A stretch of DNA of 21,309 nt from a virus. The position numbers were made by a program, and so were the translations under genes. Location: positions 1 through 21,309 of IMG/VR virus record IMGVR_UViG_3300042446_001866. One strand, given 5' to 3'. The notes under the pieces were generated by a model, which made no database searches, was not told where the DNA came from, and saw nothing but the letters and a program-made list of their open reading frames with translations. Every line of letters begins with the position of its first letter. Position 1 is the first letter of the stretch. Below are positions 1 through 5,057 of this stretch, one piece after another.

Positions 1-420
1 TTTGGCCGCTTTTTCTTTTTGCGCGGCCTCTTGCGCCTCCTCTGGCAAGTCCTCGCCAGCGTAAATGTACAAACCAAGGCCGAACATTGCGAGGTTTTTA
101 ACTAAGCATCGCATGATTGTCTTGTTAACGTCAAAAGCGTTAAAAGCTCCGACTTTTAAAGCTTTGTTTGAATGGTTCATGACTGGTAGCCACATTTCAT
201 GTGTAAGACTTTCTACTGTAACTTCGGTATAAACAAACGCGCCTGATTCGTCAGCAAAATATGGCATTCCGTTTTGATTTTTAATCACTTTATAAGTTGC
301 TGTCGGATAAACTTTTACAAATTCTGCCCACGCCCACGCCCAGCTTAAATAAGAAAGTCCTGCTTTCTTTTCTACCTTTGCAGAAACATCAATATTTACA
401 ACCTTGTTAAAATCTAACAT
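1..420 (-). CDS. Sak/DUF1071-family single-strand annealing protein (3' end outside window)
   Basis: This leftward gene starts at 420 behind a strong Shine-Dalgarno (AAGGAG, about 428-434) and runs off the window edge after 140 codons. The N-terminal part has the family hallmark SYLSWAWAWAEF at residues 23-34, followed by the block HEMWLPVMNHSNKA and the block NKTIMRCLVKNLAMFGLGLY near the end. These match the DUF1071/Sak group of phage single-strand annealing proteins (Rad52/RecT-like function), which anneal complementary ssDNA during phage recombination and replication. It is the third gene of a leftward operon with the SSB-tip peptide and the 140-aa protein. The missing C-terminus is usually variable and charged; the visible tail (EEAQEAAQKEKAAK) fits that. 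The family call is strong; the exact biochemical role is inferred from the family. Confidence 0.88.
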   Translation of the reverse strand, partial: MLDFNKVVNIDVSAKVEKKAGLSYLSWAWAWAEFVKVYPTATYKVIKNQNGMPYFADESGAFVYTEVTVESLTHEMWLPVMNHSNKALKVGAFNAFDVNKTIMRCLVKNLAMFGLGLYIYAGEDLPEEAQEAAQKEKAAK

Positions 421-432
421 AAAAACTCCTTT

Positions 433-543
433 TTAAAATGGCAAATCATCGCCTGATTGTTGTTGCGGCTCGTTATCGCCAAAACTTGGCTCACCAGCCC
501 AATTAAACCAGTACTGCGGCCAACCTTGTTGTGGTTCAATCAT
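433..543 (-). CDS. 36-aa peptide ending in an SSB-like acidic C-terminal tip
   Basis: This is a short ORF with credible translation signals: a GGGGAG Shine-Dalgarno just upstream, a start overlapping the stop of the upstream gene (ATGA at 540-543), and a stop 12 nt before the annealing-protein start. The protein is aromatic and Gln/Pro-rich (MIEPQQGWPQYWFNW...) and ends SGDDLPF. That ending closely resembles the DDIPF tip with which bacterial SSB proteins recruit repair and replication partners. There is no room for an OB fold, so it is not a complete SSB. It could present the tip on its own, or be a remnant of a phage SSB. No family is recognised; translation is supported by operon geometry only. 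Confidence 0.6.
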   Translation of the reverse strand: MIEPQQGWPQYWFNWAGEPSFGDNEPQQQSGDDLPF

Positions 544-962
544 GCGAACTCCCCCCAAAAGTCAGATTCAACCCATGCGCGATAATGCGCATTGGCCGCT
601 AACAACTCTTTCATTTTTGCCATCAAAATCCAGCCCTTGGCTTGGCCGTTAACTACTTGCGATTTTGGCAACCAAACCGTCTTAACAAGTGATTGCGCCG
701 AATTGGCCATGTACACGTCAAAAGCAAGTGCTTTTTCTGTTTCTTTGATTGGCGTTGGCAAAGTGAACAAAGCGTTTTTAACATCTGCCACCGCTTTGTT
801 GTCGGCGGCTTTTTCTTTAACCCATGCCCACGCTTTTTTAAGACCCGCAGAAATGTAATCAACTGCTTTACCGCCCTTGCCAGCTTTTTTGCGTGTACCA
901 AATGCAATGTCGCCAGCGATTTTCCAAGCTAAAGACATAACTGTTTTTTGTGGGTTTTTCAT
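540..962 (-). CDS. Early phage protein of unknown function, first gene of the leftward operon
   Basis: The 140-aa protein starts at 962, where GGAGA lies 7 nt upstream; an in-frame ATG 12 codons earlier (998) has no comparable ribosome site. It is basic at the N-terminus. The segment around residues 1-55 (SLAWKIA..., then KAVDYISAGLKKAWAWVKEKA) resembles a small helical domain common at the start of phage early proteins. It is followed by a segment containing TVWLPKSQVVNGQAKGWILMAKM, like the FWLPKSQ modules of other phage early proteins. I do not recognise a biochemical function. It is translationally coupled to the SSB-tip peptide by ATGA overlap, and its co-transcription with an annealing protein suggests a recombination or ssDNA-related role. 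Confidence 0.7.
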   Translation of the reverse strand: MKNPQKTVMSLAWKIAGDIAFGTRKKAGKGGKAVDYISAGLKKAWAWVKEKAADNKAVADVKNALFTLPTPIKETEKALAFDVYMANSAQSLVKTVWLPKSQVVNGQAKGWILMAKMKELLAANAHYRAWVESDFWGEFA

Positions 963-1006
963 ATCGATTCTCCGTTTAGTTGCTGGTTTGCTTAACAAGT
1001 GAGAGC

Positions 1007-1035
1007 ATTATGCCATAGCTGAACCAACCACGCAA
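1007..1035 (-). promoter_or_regulatory. Predicted sigma70 promoter for the leftward recombination operon
   Basis: On the minus strand, TTGCGT (complement of 1030-1035) and CATAAT (complement of 1007-1012) are separated by 17 bp. A TG lies one base before the -10, making it an extended -10. The predicted start is about 40 nt upstream of the first leftward gene. The adjacent stretch 1037-1095 has several TGCAAAAAA-type words on both strands (TTTTTGCAAAAA near 1040-1052, AAATGCAAAAAAA near 1062-1074, TTGCTTTTTTTTG near 1083-1095). These could be operator sites shared with the divergent promoter. Confidence 0.5.
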
Positions 1036-1082
1036 GCTATTTTTGCAAAAAAGTACAGAAAAATGCAAAAAAACAAAGAATG

Positions 1083-1111
1083 TTGCTTTTTTTTGAAAAA
1101 CAGTCTATAGT
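1083..1111 (+). promoter_or_regulatory. Predicted sigma70 promoter for the rightward early operon
   Basis: TTGCTT (1083-1088) and TATAGT (1106-1111) are spaced by 17 bp, with a predicted start about 23 nt before the first rightward gene. It is back to back with the leftward promoter, the usual layout of a lambdoid-type early switch. The -35 overlaps one of the TGCAA-type words, so a Cro-like protein could plausibly act here. Confidence 0.5.
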
Positions 1112-1140
1112 CTTATTTTTTAAACTTTGAGGGGTAAAAA

Positions 1141-1311
1141 ATGGTAACAATTGAAAAACTAGAGGCAGCTAGGGCAGCTTTGCTTCAGATAAATGTACGC
1201 CAATTCGCTTTATTGGCGACGGCGGACTACAGAAAAGTTAGAGGCTTTATGAACGGCAAAAAAACCGACATAGAAACGATTAAACTTATTTTAAAAGCGC
1301 TTGAAATTTAA
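1141..1311 (+). CDS. Small Cro-like (XRE-type) DNA-binding protein candidate
   Basis: The 56-aa product starts behind GAGGGG. It has a helix-rich N-terminus, then QFALLATADYRKVRGFMNGKKTDIETIKLILKAL; the stretch FMNGKKTDIETIKLILKAL matches the end of many XRE-family helix-turn-helix domains (pattern F.NGK....ETI..I.KAL). It is short for a full XRE domain, so it may be a minimal Cro. It is the first gene of the rightward early operon and lies next to the divergent promoters, the normal position of cro. No cI-like repressor is visible here. DNA binding is inferred from pattern and position. Confidence 0.6.
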   Translation: MVTIEKLEAARAALLQINVRQFALLATADYRKVRGFMNGKKTDIETIKLILKALEI

Positions 1312-1323
1312 TTTTGTCGAAAG

Positions 1324-1600
1324 TAGAAAGGATTTGACATGATTGATTTGATAAAAATATTGGAGGATAGAAATCTATCAAACCAAGCCAAGGTTCTTTA
1401 TTGTTATCTGAAATCTACAATGAAAGAAGATGATACGCATATTTATTGCGTGACTTTTTCAATAAAACTAGGGTGGAAAATTTGGCAGGTAAAAGGTGCG
1501 CTCGAAGAGCTTCAAAAAAGAAACATTTTGACTTTTTCAGAAGAAAAAGGCGATTTTAAACAATGGAAATTTAGCTGGAATAGAAAGGATTTGACATGAT
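1324..1600 (+). repeat. Exact 20-bp direct repeat carrying ribosome site and start codon
   Basis: TAGAAAGGATTTGACATGAT occurs at 1324-1343 and 1581-1600, in both cases spanning the Shine-Dalgarno (AAAGGA) and the ATG of a gene. In the second copy the same bases also encode the end of the first gene (its TGA overlaps the next ATG). This looks like a copied translation-initiation cassette and suggests gene insertion or duplication here. Confidence 0.8.
1339..1599 (+). CDS. Small winged-helix protein related to the phage initiator N-terminus
   Basis: This 86-aa protein shares the core pattern LS-x-x-A-(K/R)-x-(L/I)-(Y/F)-CY with two proteins downstream (2345 and 2560). Here it is NLSNQAKVLYCYL at residues 12-24, followed by a putative recognition region (IKLGWKIWQVKGALEELQKRNIL) and a wing-like ending (TFSEEKGDFKQWKF). 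The arrangement resembles the winged-helix domain at the N-terminus of phage replication initiators. It is a stand-alone DNA-binding domain, so it may be a transcription or replication regulator. Its ribosome site is one copy of the 20-bp repeat, and its stop overlaps the next start. Function is inferred. Confidence 0.6.
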   Translation: MIDLIKILEDRNLSNQAKVLYCYLKSTMKEDDTHIYCVTFSIKLGWKIWQVKGALEELQKRNILTFSEEKGDFKQWKFSWNRKDLT

Positions 1601-2195
1601 GCACAATCACCCACCTGTCTATCTATCAAAGCAGTATTGGTTGGATAGAATAAATAACTACGAGGAACCATATACTAACGTTTACAATCCGTTTGAAATT
1701 ATAGAGAGGCTTATAAGTCGAGCTAGCCCATATGATTACGAGGGAGCCAATTGGTACAGAACGCTCCGTGGGTGGGATGGCAAAGTAAGTCAGTCTTGTA
1801 GAGAAAAACAGCAAACGATGTATAATTGGCTTATTTCTGATGAAGAAATAATCGCCGCTTTAATCAAAAAAGACGGTTACCTAATATGCAAACTGTATTC
1901 ATTAAGCAAAACGAATAACTGGATACAAAATAACCTAGAATTATTTGAGCTTGCTATTGAAAATTGTAGAGAAGAAGAGTGGCAGGTTAAATACATTCTT
2001 GAAATTTCTGGTTCTATTGTGCGTGAAAATAAAGATTTTATGAGAAAAGTCATTGATAAAGACGGGCGTTATATTCAATACGCGTCAGATGCAATTAGAA
2101 GAAATAAATATTTTGTAAAATTAGCAATGAAAACAAGGGGAAATAGAGTTTTTAACCATCTTTCAGAGCAAGATATATTGGCTTTGCTGGAGTAA
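1596..2195 (+). CDS. DUF4116-like repeat protein
   Basis: The 199-aa protein uses the second copy of the 20-bp repeat as its ribosome site; ATGATG gives two possible starts one codon apart. The C-terminal two thirds contain helical repeats of the type N(K/R)xFxxKxVxKDGxxxxYASxxxRxNKxFVxxA. The clearest is IVRENKDFMRKVIDKDGRYI, followed by QYASDAIRRNKYFVKLAMK, about residues 141-180. This is the DUF4116 pattern (a leucine- and charge-rich helical repeat often expanded in bacterial and giant-virus proteins). Its role in phage is unknown; protein-protein interaction is a reasonable guess. The N-terminal ~70 residues, rich in Tyr and Asn, I do not recognise. A promoter begins within its 3' end. 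Confidence 0.55.
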   Translation: MMHNHPPVYLSKQYWLDRINNYEEPYTNVYNPFEIIERLISRASPYDYEGANWYRTLRGWDGKVSQSCREKQQTMYNWLISDEEIIAALIKKDGYLICKLYSLSKTNNWIQNNLELFELAIENCREEEWQVKYILEISGSIVRENKDFMRKVIDKDGRYIQYASDAIRRNKYFVKLAMKTRGNRVFNHLSEQDILALLE

Positions 2196-2206
2196 TTTGT
2201 TATAAT
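2178..2206 (+). promoter_or_regulatory. Strong predicted promoter ahead of structured RNA and replication genes
   Basis: TTGGCT (2178-2183) and a consensus TATAAT (2201-2206) are separated by 17 bp. The -35 lies inside the end of the upstream coding sequence. The predicted start is near 2213, at the 5' edge of the structured RNA. Confidence 0.6.
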
Positions 2207-2212
2207 AGCCGT

Positions 2213-2320
2213 GTTGTGATTCAACCCCACGACAGAGACCGTTTTGATTTACGAATAAGGGCTATGCTTAGTGCATAGGGTTGAACCTTGCTCGTAAACC
2301 AAAGCGGTTTTTGTCTTTTA
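2213..2320 (+). ncRNA. Pseudoknotted structured RNA or leader, about 105 nt
   Basis: This non-coding interval between 2195 and 2345 forms an unusually long stem. Bases 2231-2254 pair with 2292-2315, 24 pairs with one A.C mismatch and three G.U wobbles. The 37-nt apical region contains an inner hairpin (CTATGC 2262-2267, loop TTAGT, GCATAG 2273-2278) and an AAGG/CCTT pairing (2257-2260 with 2286-2289). The 5' end, TTCAACCC at 2220-2227, is exactly complementary to GGGTTGAA at 2278-2285 inside that apical region, so a pseudoknot is possible. The stem ends in GGTTTTTGTCTTTT, which could terminate transcription. It is either an independent small RNA from the promoter at 2178-2206 or an attenuating leader for the replication genes. 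I do not recognise an Rfam family; it is not a tRNA. Confidence 0.6.
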
Positions 2321-2344
2321 TAGACATTTATTAAGGATTAAATA

Positions 2345-2563
2345 ATGATAAGCAAAGAAAAACTTAAAGAATGTATGAATGGTAAAAGATTGAGCGATAG
2401 CGCTAGATTATTGTTTTGCTACATACTATTAGTAGACCATGAAAAACTTGATAGAAATGAGCTTGTTTTAAATTTAAGTTGGACTAGACGAAAAGTTGAC
2501 AAAAATTTAGATGAGCTATGCAAAGCAGGTCTGCTATTGATAGAAATGGGATTAAAAAAATGA
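2345..2563 (+). CDS. Small winged-helix protein, second copy
   Basis: This 72-aa protein carries the motif RLSDSARLLFCYIL (residues 15-28) and LSWTRRKVDKNLDELCKAGLL, aligning with the first domain of the initiator downstream and with the product at 1339-1599. It consists of little more than the winged-helix core. Its stop overlaps the start of the initiator gene by ATGA, so the two are probably co-translated. It may modulate initiator binding at the iterons or regulate the operon. It has no informative extra domains. Confidence 0.6.
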   Translation: MISKEKLKECMNGKRLSDSARLLFCYILLVDHEKLDRNELVLNLSWTRRKVDKNLDELCKAGLLLIEMGLKK

Positions 2564-3489
2564 ATAATCTAAAAAACCAACTAAAAAGTAACTTTACAAT
2601 GATTTCAAATGAGGTGGTTCAAGACAGTAATTTGAGCGACAGGGCGAGGTTTATTTATTGCTACATGTCATCAATGCCTGACAATTGGGTGTTTTATCAA
2701 GCCAACCTTGCTAAGTCACTTGGATACTCAAGGGATACACTTCAAAAGTACATGAACGAGCTTTTAGATGCAGGCGTTTTAACTCGTAAGCAAGAAAAAA
2801 ACGGTACAAAGTTTGCAAATTATACTTATGAGTTAATGGATTATAAAAAACAAGCGCCTAAATTTTCCGCAACGGAAAAAAGCCGTAACGGAAATTTTCC
2901 GCAACGGGAATTTTCCGCAACGGAAAAAGTCGACACTAACAAAGAAACACTTAAACAAAGAAACATTAAAGACAAAGAAATAGTAAAAACAAATACAGCA
3001 CAATCGCAAGCGATTGATGCTAGCCAAGCGCAAGCGCTTGATGATACTCGTGAACAAGAACCTGTTAAGCCTGCCAAAAAAACACTGGCAAAAAAAGAGG
3101 ATTGGTCAAAACGGATAATCGAGTTATTCAACGTGCCAGAACAAGTCGCGCAAGACTTTATCGCAATGCGCAAGGCAAAACGTGCTGTTATCACAGAAAC
3201 GGCTTTAAGCAACATCTTGCGTGAAGTCCAGAAAGTCAACCAATCAGGCATGACTTACTACCCGTTCGAGGCAATAACGGAAATGATTTTGCGAAACTGG
3301 TCAGGATTTAAAGCGGATTGGATCATTGAAAGACAAGCGCAAAAAACAACTTTCTCAAACAAAAAAGGAGCAATCGATGGATTTTTGGCAAGAACGGCCA
3401 CAAAAACAGATACGCCCGTGGAATTAGACGTAACACCCTCACAAAATTGGCCGCAGGTTGATTTTTTGGACGATAATCCGTTTGCCTGA
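2560..3489 (+). CDS. Phage replication initiator (lambda O-type role) with winged-helix N-terminus
   Basis: The start at 2560 is chosen because it overlaps the upstream stop (ATGA) and leaves the conserved N-terminus intact (309 aa). Residues about 10-80 form a winged-helix domain (NLSDRARFIYCYMSSM, then LAKSLGYSRDTLQKYMNELLDAGVL). Residues about 95-190 are a low-complexity, charged linker encoded by the iteron block and a second tandem repeat. The C-terminal ~110 residues (WSKRIIELFNVPEQVAQDFIAMRKAKRAVITETALS, and AITEMILRNWSGFKADWI) resemble the C-terminal region of phage replication proteins that contact the helicase loader. Architecture (DNA-binding domain, linker with origin repeats, C-terminal interaction domain) and the neighbouring loader candidate support an initiator. 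The exact family is not certain. Confidence 0.72.
   Translation: MNNLKNQLKSNFTMISNEVVQDSNLSDRARFIYCYMSSMPDNWVFYQANLAKSLGYSRDTLQKYMNELLDAGVLTRKQEKNGTKFANYTYELMDYKKQAPKFSATEKSRNGNFPQREFSATEKVDTNKETLKQRNIKDKEIVKTNTAQSQAIDASQAQALDDTREQEPVKPAKKTLAKKEDWSKRIIELFNVPEQVAQDFIAMRKAKRAVITETALSNILREVQKVNQSGMTYYPFEAITEMILRNWSGFKADWIIERQAQKTTFSNKKGAIDGFLARTATKTDTPVELDVTPSQNWPQVDFLDDNPFA
2861..2926 (+). repeat. Four iterons of 16-bp period, probable replication origin
   Basis: The core CCG(C/T)AACGG recurs at 2867-2875, 2883-2891, 2899-2907 and 2915-2923, exactly every 16 bp. Three copies sit in the near-palindrome TTTTCCGCAACGGAAAA or a close variant. The repeats lie inside the initiator gene, in the segment coding for the linker, and are followed by a strongly A-rich stretch (about 2927-3000) suitable as an unwinding element. 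This copies the layout of lambda ori within gene O. A second tandem repeat of 24 bp (3001-3024 and 3025-3048) contains the inverted repeats AATCGC-AA-GCGATT and AAGCGC-AA-GCGCTT. Confidence 0.75.
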
Positions 3490-3562
3490 TGCGTTGGCAT
3501 AGCCTTTAAAAAAATAACGCCTAAAAACGGCTTTAAAATCGATTTTAACAATGGAGAGAAAA

Positions 3563-4093
3563 ATGCAAGATAGACGCGAAAAAATTAAACAGCTTATGGC
3601 CGTGATTTTTACGAAATACAACAAAGATTTATCAACGATTAGCGACATAACAGTTGATATCTGGACGAATTGTTTGTCGAATGTTAGCGACAGAGGCCTT
3701 GAAGTGGCAATGCGTCACAGGTTTGGTACTTTTATGCCATCGATTGATCAAGTCGAAATCGTTGGCTTGCGTCTTGATAATCATATGCTTAGCGAAAGAA
3801 TTAAAAGGGCGCTTGATTTGTATCAAAATGGCAAGCTGGAAAAATTGAAAAACAAGTATTTTTACCGTGCTTTTTTACGCAATTACACCATGATACAAAA
3901 CGAAAAAAATAACGATGTCATGTGTGAAAAAATGAGGCAAACAATTTTTATTTTGATGGAACATGGGTGTGCTGAAATACCAGCAGCACTAATCACACAA
4001 GACGCAGGCGAGCCAATCTCAAAAGAAAAAGCCGCAGAAAATTTACGTAAGCTAAAAGAGGCCTTGCCTCACGTTTTTGGGAGAATGTCATGA
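3563..4093 (+). CDS. Replication-associated protein, possible helicase loader
   Basis: The start at 3563 is preferred over an ATG at 3551 because GGAGAG sits 5 nt before it; that gives 176 aa. The N-terminal ~80 residues (REKIKQLMAVIFTKYNKDLSTISDITVDIWTNCL...) are helical, and the segment RHRFGTFMPSIDQV resembles the helical domain seen in lambda P-like and DnaB-interacting phage proteins. No Walker A motif is present, so it is not a DnaC-type AAA+ ATPase. Its place immediately after the initiator is the usual site of a helicase loader. The call rests on position and general shape; the protein could equally be an unrelated replication accessory factor. Confidence 0.45.
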   Translation: MQDRREKIKQLMAVIFTKYNKDLSTISDITVDIWTNCLSNVSDRGLEVAMRHRFGTFMPSIDQVEIVGLRLDNHMLSERIKRALDLYQNGKLEKLKNKYFYRAFLRNYTMIQNEKNNDVMCEKMRQTIFILMEHGCAEIPAALITQDAGEPISKEKAAENLRKLKEALPHVFGRMS

Positions 4094-4308
4094 TTGATGC
4101 GGTTAAAATGGCTCAGGAGTGGCTTGAATTTAAGCGTTGCTGGTATGAGTATTATCAGCGGCATTTGGCGCTTGAAAAACAAAAAGAACGGCCAAATTCT
4201 TTCATCATTGAAAGTTTAAATATAAGGCTTGATAGATTGAAAAAAGAGGGTGAAGAGGCTGCGGCCAACCTTACGCGCGAACAGAATTTACAATTTTTGA
4301 GGGGGTGA
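4090..4308 (+). CDS. Small helical protein of unknown function
   Basis: This 72-aa protein overlaps the preceding gene by ATGA at 4090-4093, so it is coupled to the possible loader. It is charged and predicted helical throughout (FKRCWYEYYQRHLALEKQ, then LNIRLDRLKKEGEEAAANL), which could form a short coiled coil. No family is recognised. It is probably a small replication-operon accessory protein. Confidence 0.6.
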   Translation: MIDAVKMAQEWLEFKRCWYEYYQRHLALEKQKERPNSFIIESLNIRLDRLKKEGEEAAANLTREQNLQFLRG

Positions 4309-4312
4309 GTAA

Positions 4313-4459
4313 ATGCAAAAACTTCCAACACAAATAGAAACAGTAAAGATTTATATGGAAAAGCTTTGCAAAAAACGCGAAGAACTCGCTTCGATCGCAG
4401 AGAGCCTTTTGCTGGAAAGTAGAGTAATTTTGGCACGTAAACAACGTAATATTAAGTAA
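4313..4459 (+). CDS. 48-aa helical peptide, last gene of the replication operon
   Basis: The ORF starts four bases after the upstream stop, behind GAGGGGGTGAG, and encodes 48 residues (MQKLPTQIETVKIYMEKLCK... ending RKQRNIK). It is charged, with a likely single helix and a basic C-terminus. Start spacing and ribosome site support translation. No homologue is recognised. Beyond it the protein-free RNA region begins. Confidence 0.5.
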   Translation: MQKLPTQIETVKIYMEKLCKKREELASIAESLLLESRVILARKQRNIK

Positions 4460-4810
4460 AATGGATTTTTAATTTGTATTTTAGAGGCTAACCCAATAGC
4501 AACAAACAAGCTTGTTGCTGATGGAATCGATTCCATGCGCAACAAGACTGACAAACCGCAAGGAAAGTATTAAAATCCAAACCGTCGCCACTATCTTTTA
4601 CTTTCTACTCAATCAAATGTTTTGTTTGTGTTGAATGTTAACCGATTTCAGGGTGGCGACAAAGATTTTGAGGCTAGCATGGTTGCGCCACGATTAATCG
4701 CAAGACTTAATTACTCTCGCGACATCAATATTGTTTTGTTTCGGCCTAATTACCCAGAGTCAAAATAGTACGGTTTCAGGTTCGTTTCCTGTTTAGTTTC
4801 ACCAATTTTT
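4460..4810 (+). other. Non-coding interval with multiple RNA stems, no promoter seen
   Basis: No credible protein gene is present. Possible structures are: AGCAACAA/TTGTTGCT (4499-4506 with 4512-4519); a perfect 16-bp palindrome at 4521-4536 (ATGGAATCGATTCCAT); a composite long-range helix, GTCGCCAC (4584-4591) with GTGGCGAC (4653-4660), extended outward by AAAATC (4572-4577) with GATTTT (4664-4669); and TTGCG/CGCAA (4683-4687 with 4699-4703). GAGGCTA is repeated directly at 4484-4490 and 4670-4676, bracketing the main fold. It may be a structured 3' UTR of the replication operon or a separate RNA. I could not identify its promoter. Confidence 0.45.
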
Positions 4811-4838
4811 ACCATATCGAGGCATTGCTCGATATGGT
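4811..4838. promoter_or_regulatory. Perfect 10-bp inverted repeat abutting a -35 box (operator candidate)
   Basis: ACCATATCGA (4811-4820) and TCGATATGGT (4829-4838) are perfectly inverted with an 8-bp centre (GGCATTGC). The right arm runs into the -35 box (4838-4843) of the next promoter. There is no T-tract on the plus side, so it does not look like a terminator. A dimeric regulator bound here would block that promoter. Confidence 0.5.
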
Positions 4839-4865
4839 TGACGCAATACTTAAATGCTGTATAAT
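4838..4865 (+). promoter_or_regulatory. Strong predicted promoter of a small RNA
   Basis: TTGACG (4838-4843) and consensus TATAAT (4860-4865) are spaced by 16 bp. The start is predicted near 4872, at the base of the first RNA hairpin. Confidence 0.68.
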
Positions 4866-4871
4866 TCAGCT

Positions 4872-4966
4872 GTCAATTGAAGTGAAGAGCAATTGATAAA
4901 CCTTTGAAAGTGGTTGAGAAAATAGCGGCAAGAGCCACGGTTAATAGCCGTGGTTCTTTCTTTTTT
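4872..4966 (+). ncRNA. Candidate phage small RNA with own promoter and terminator
   Basis: Immediately after the promoter the sequence folds into a first hairpin (4871-4879 with 4890-4898, 9 pairs, loop AAGTGAAGAG). A second small hairpin follows (AACC 4899-4902 with GGTT 4912-4915), then an A/G-rich single-stranded linker (GAGAAAATAGCGGCAAG), then a rho-independent terminator. The unit is about 95 nt and contains no ORF of note. The self-contained promoter-to-terminator arrangement strongly suggests an independent transcript rather than an mRNA leader. The target is unknown; the unpaired linker or first loop are the likely pairing regions. No known small RNA family is recognised. Confidence 0.65.
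4932..4966 (+). terminator. Rho-independent terminator
   Basis: GAGCCACGG (4932-4940) pairs with CCGTGGTTC (4948-4956), nine pairs with one G.U, closing a 7-nt loop (TTAATAG). It is followed by TTTCTTTTTT (4957-4966). This is a textbook intrinsic terminator for the small RNA and for any read-through from the replication operon. Confidence 0.85.
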
Positions 4967-5022
4967 GACTTGTTATAAATCAATGACTTACGAAAAAGTT
5001 TAAAGAATATTGCAAAAAACGC

Positions 5023-5051
5023 TTGTCACGGCGCAAAGTTTTAAATATAAT
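5023..5051 (+). promoter_or_regulatory. Strong predicted promoter for the accessory operon
   Basis: TTGTCA (5023-5028) and consensus TATAAT (5046-5051) have 17-bp spacing. The predicted start near 5058 leaves a leader of about 310 nt before the first start codon at 5369. It lies just downstream of a strong terminator, so it begins a new transcription unit. Confidence 0.68.
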
Positions 5052-5057
5052 TCGTCC

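Noticed and set aside
592-932. Rightward and alternative leftward ORFs over the 140-aa gene
   Set aside because: They lack ribosome sites and have unlikely composition; the leftward 140-aa gene has coupling and a Shine-Dalgarno.
2231-2315. tRNA or tRNA-like element
   Set aside because: The loop GGTTGAACC recalls a T-arm, but the 24-bp closing stem and lack of D and anticodon arms rule out a tRNA.
2861-2926. Short CRISPR-like array
   Set aside because: The repeats are spaced by only 7 bp with no unique spacers of normal length and lie in frame in a real gene; the iteron explanation fits better.
4811-4838. Terminator hairpin
   Set aside because: The perfect inverted repeat has no T-tract on the plus strand and only TAAAAATT on the minus strand; an operator role is more likely.
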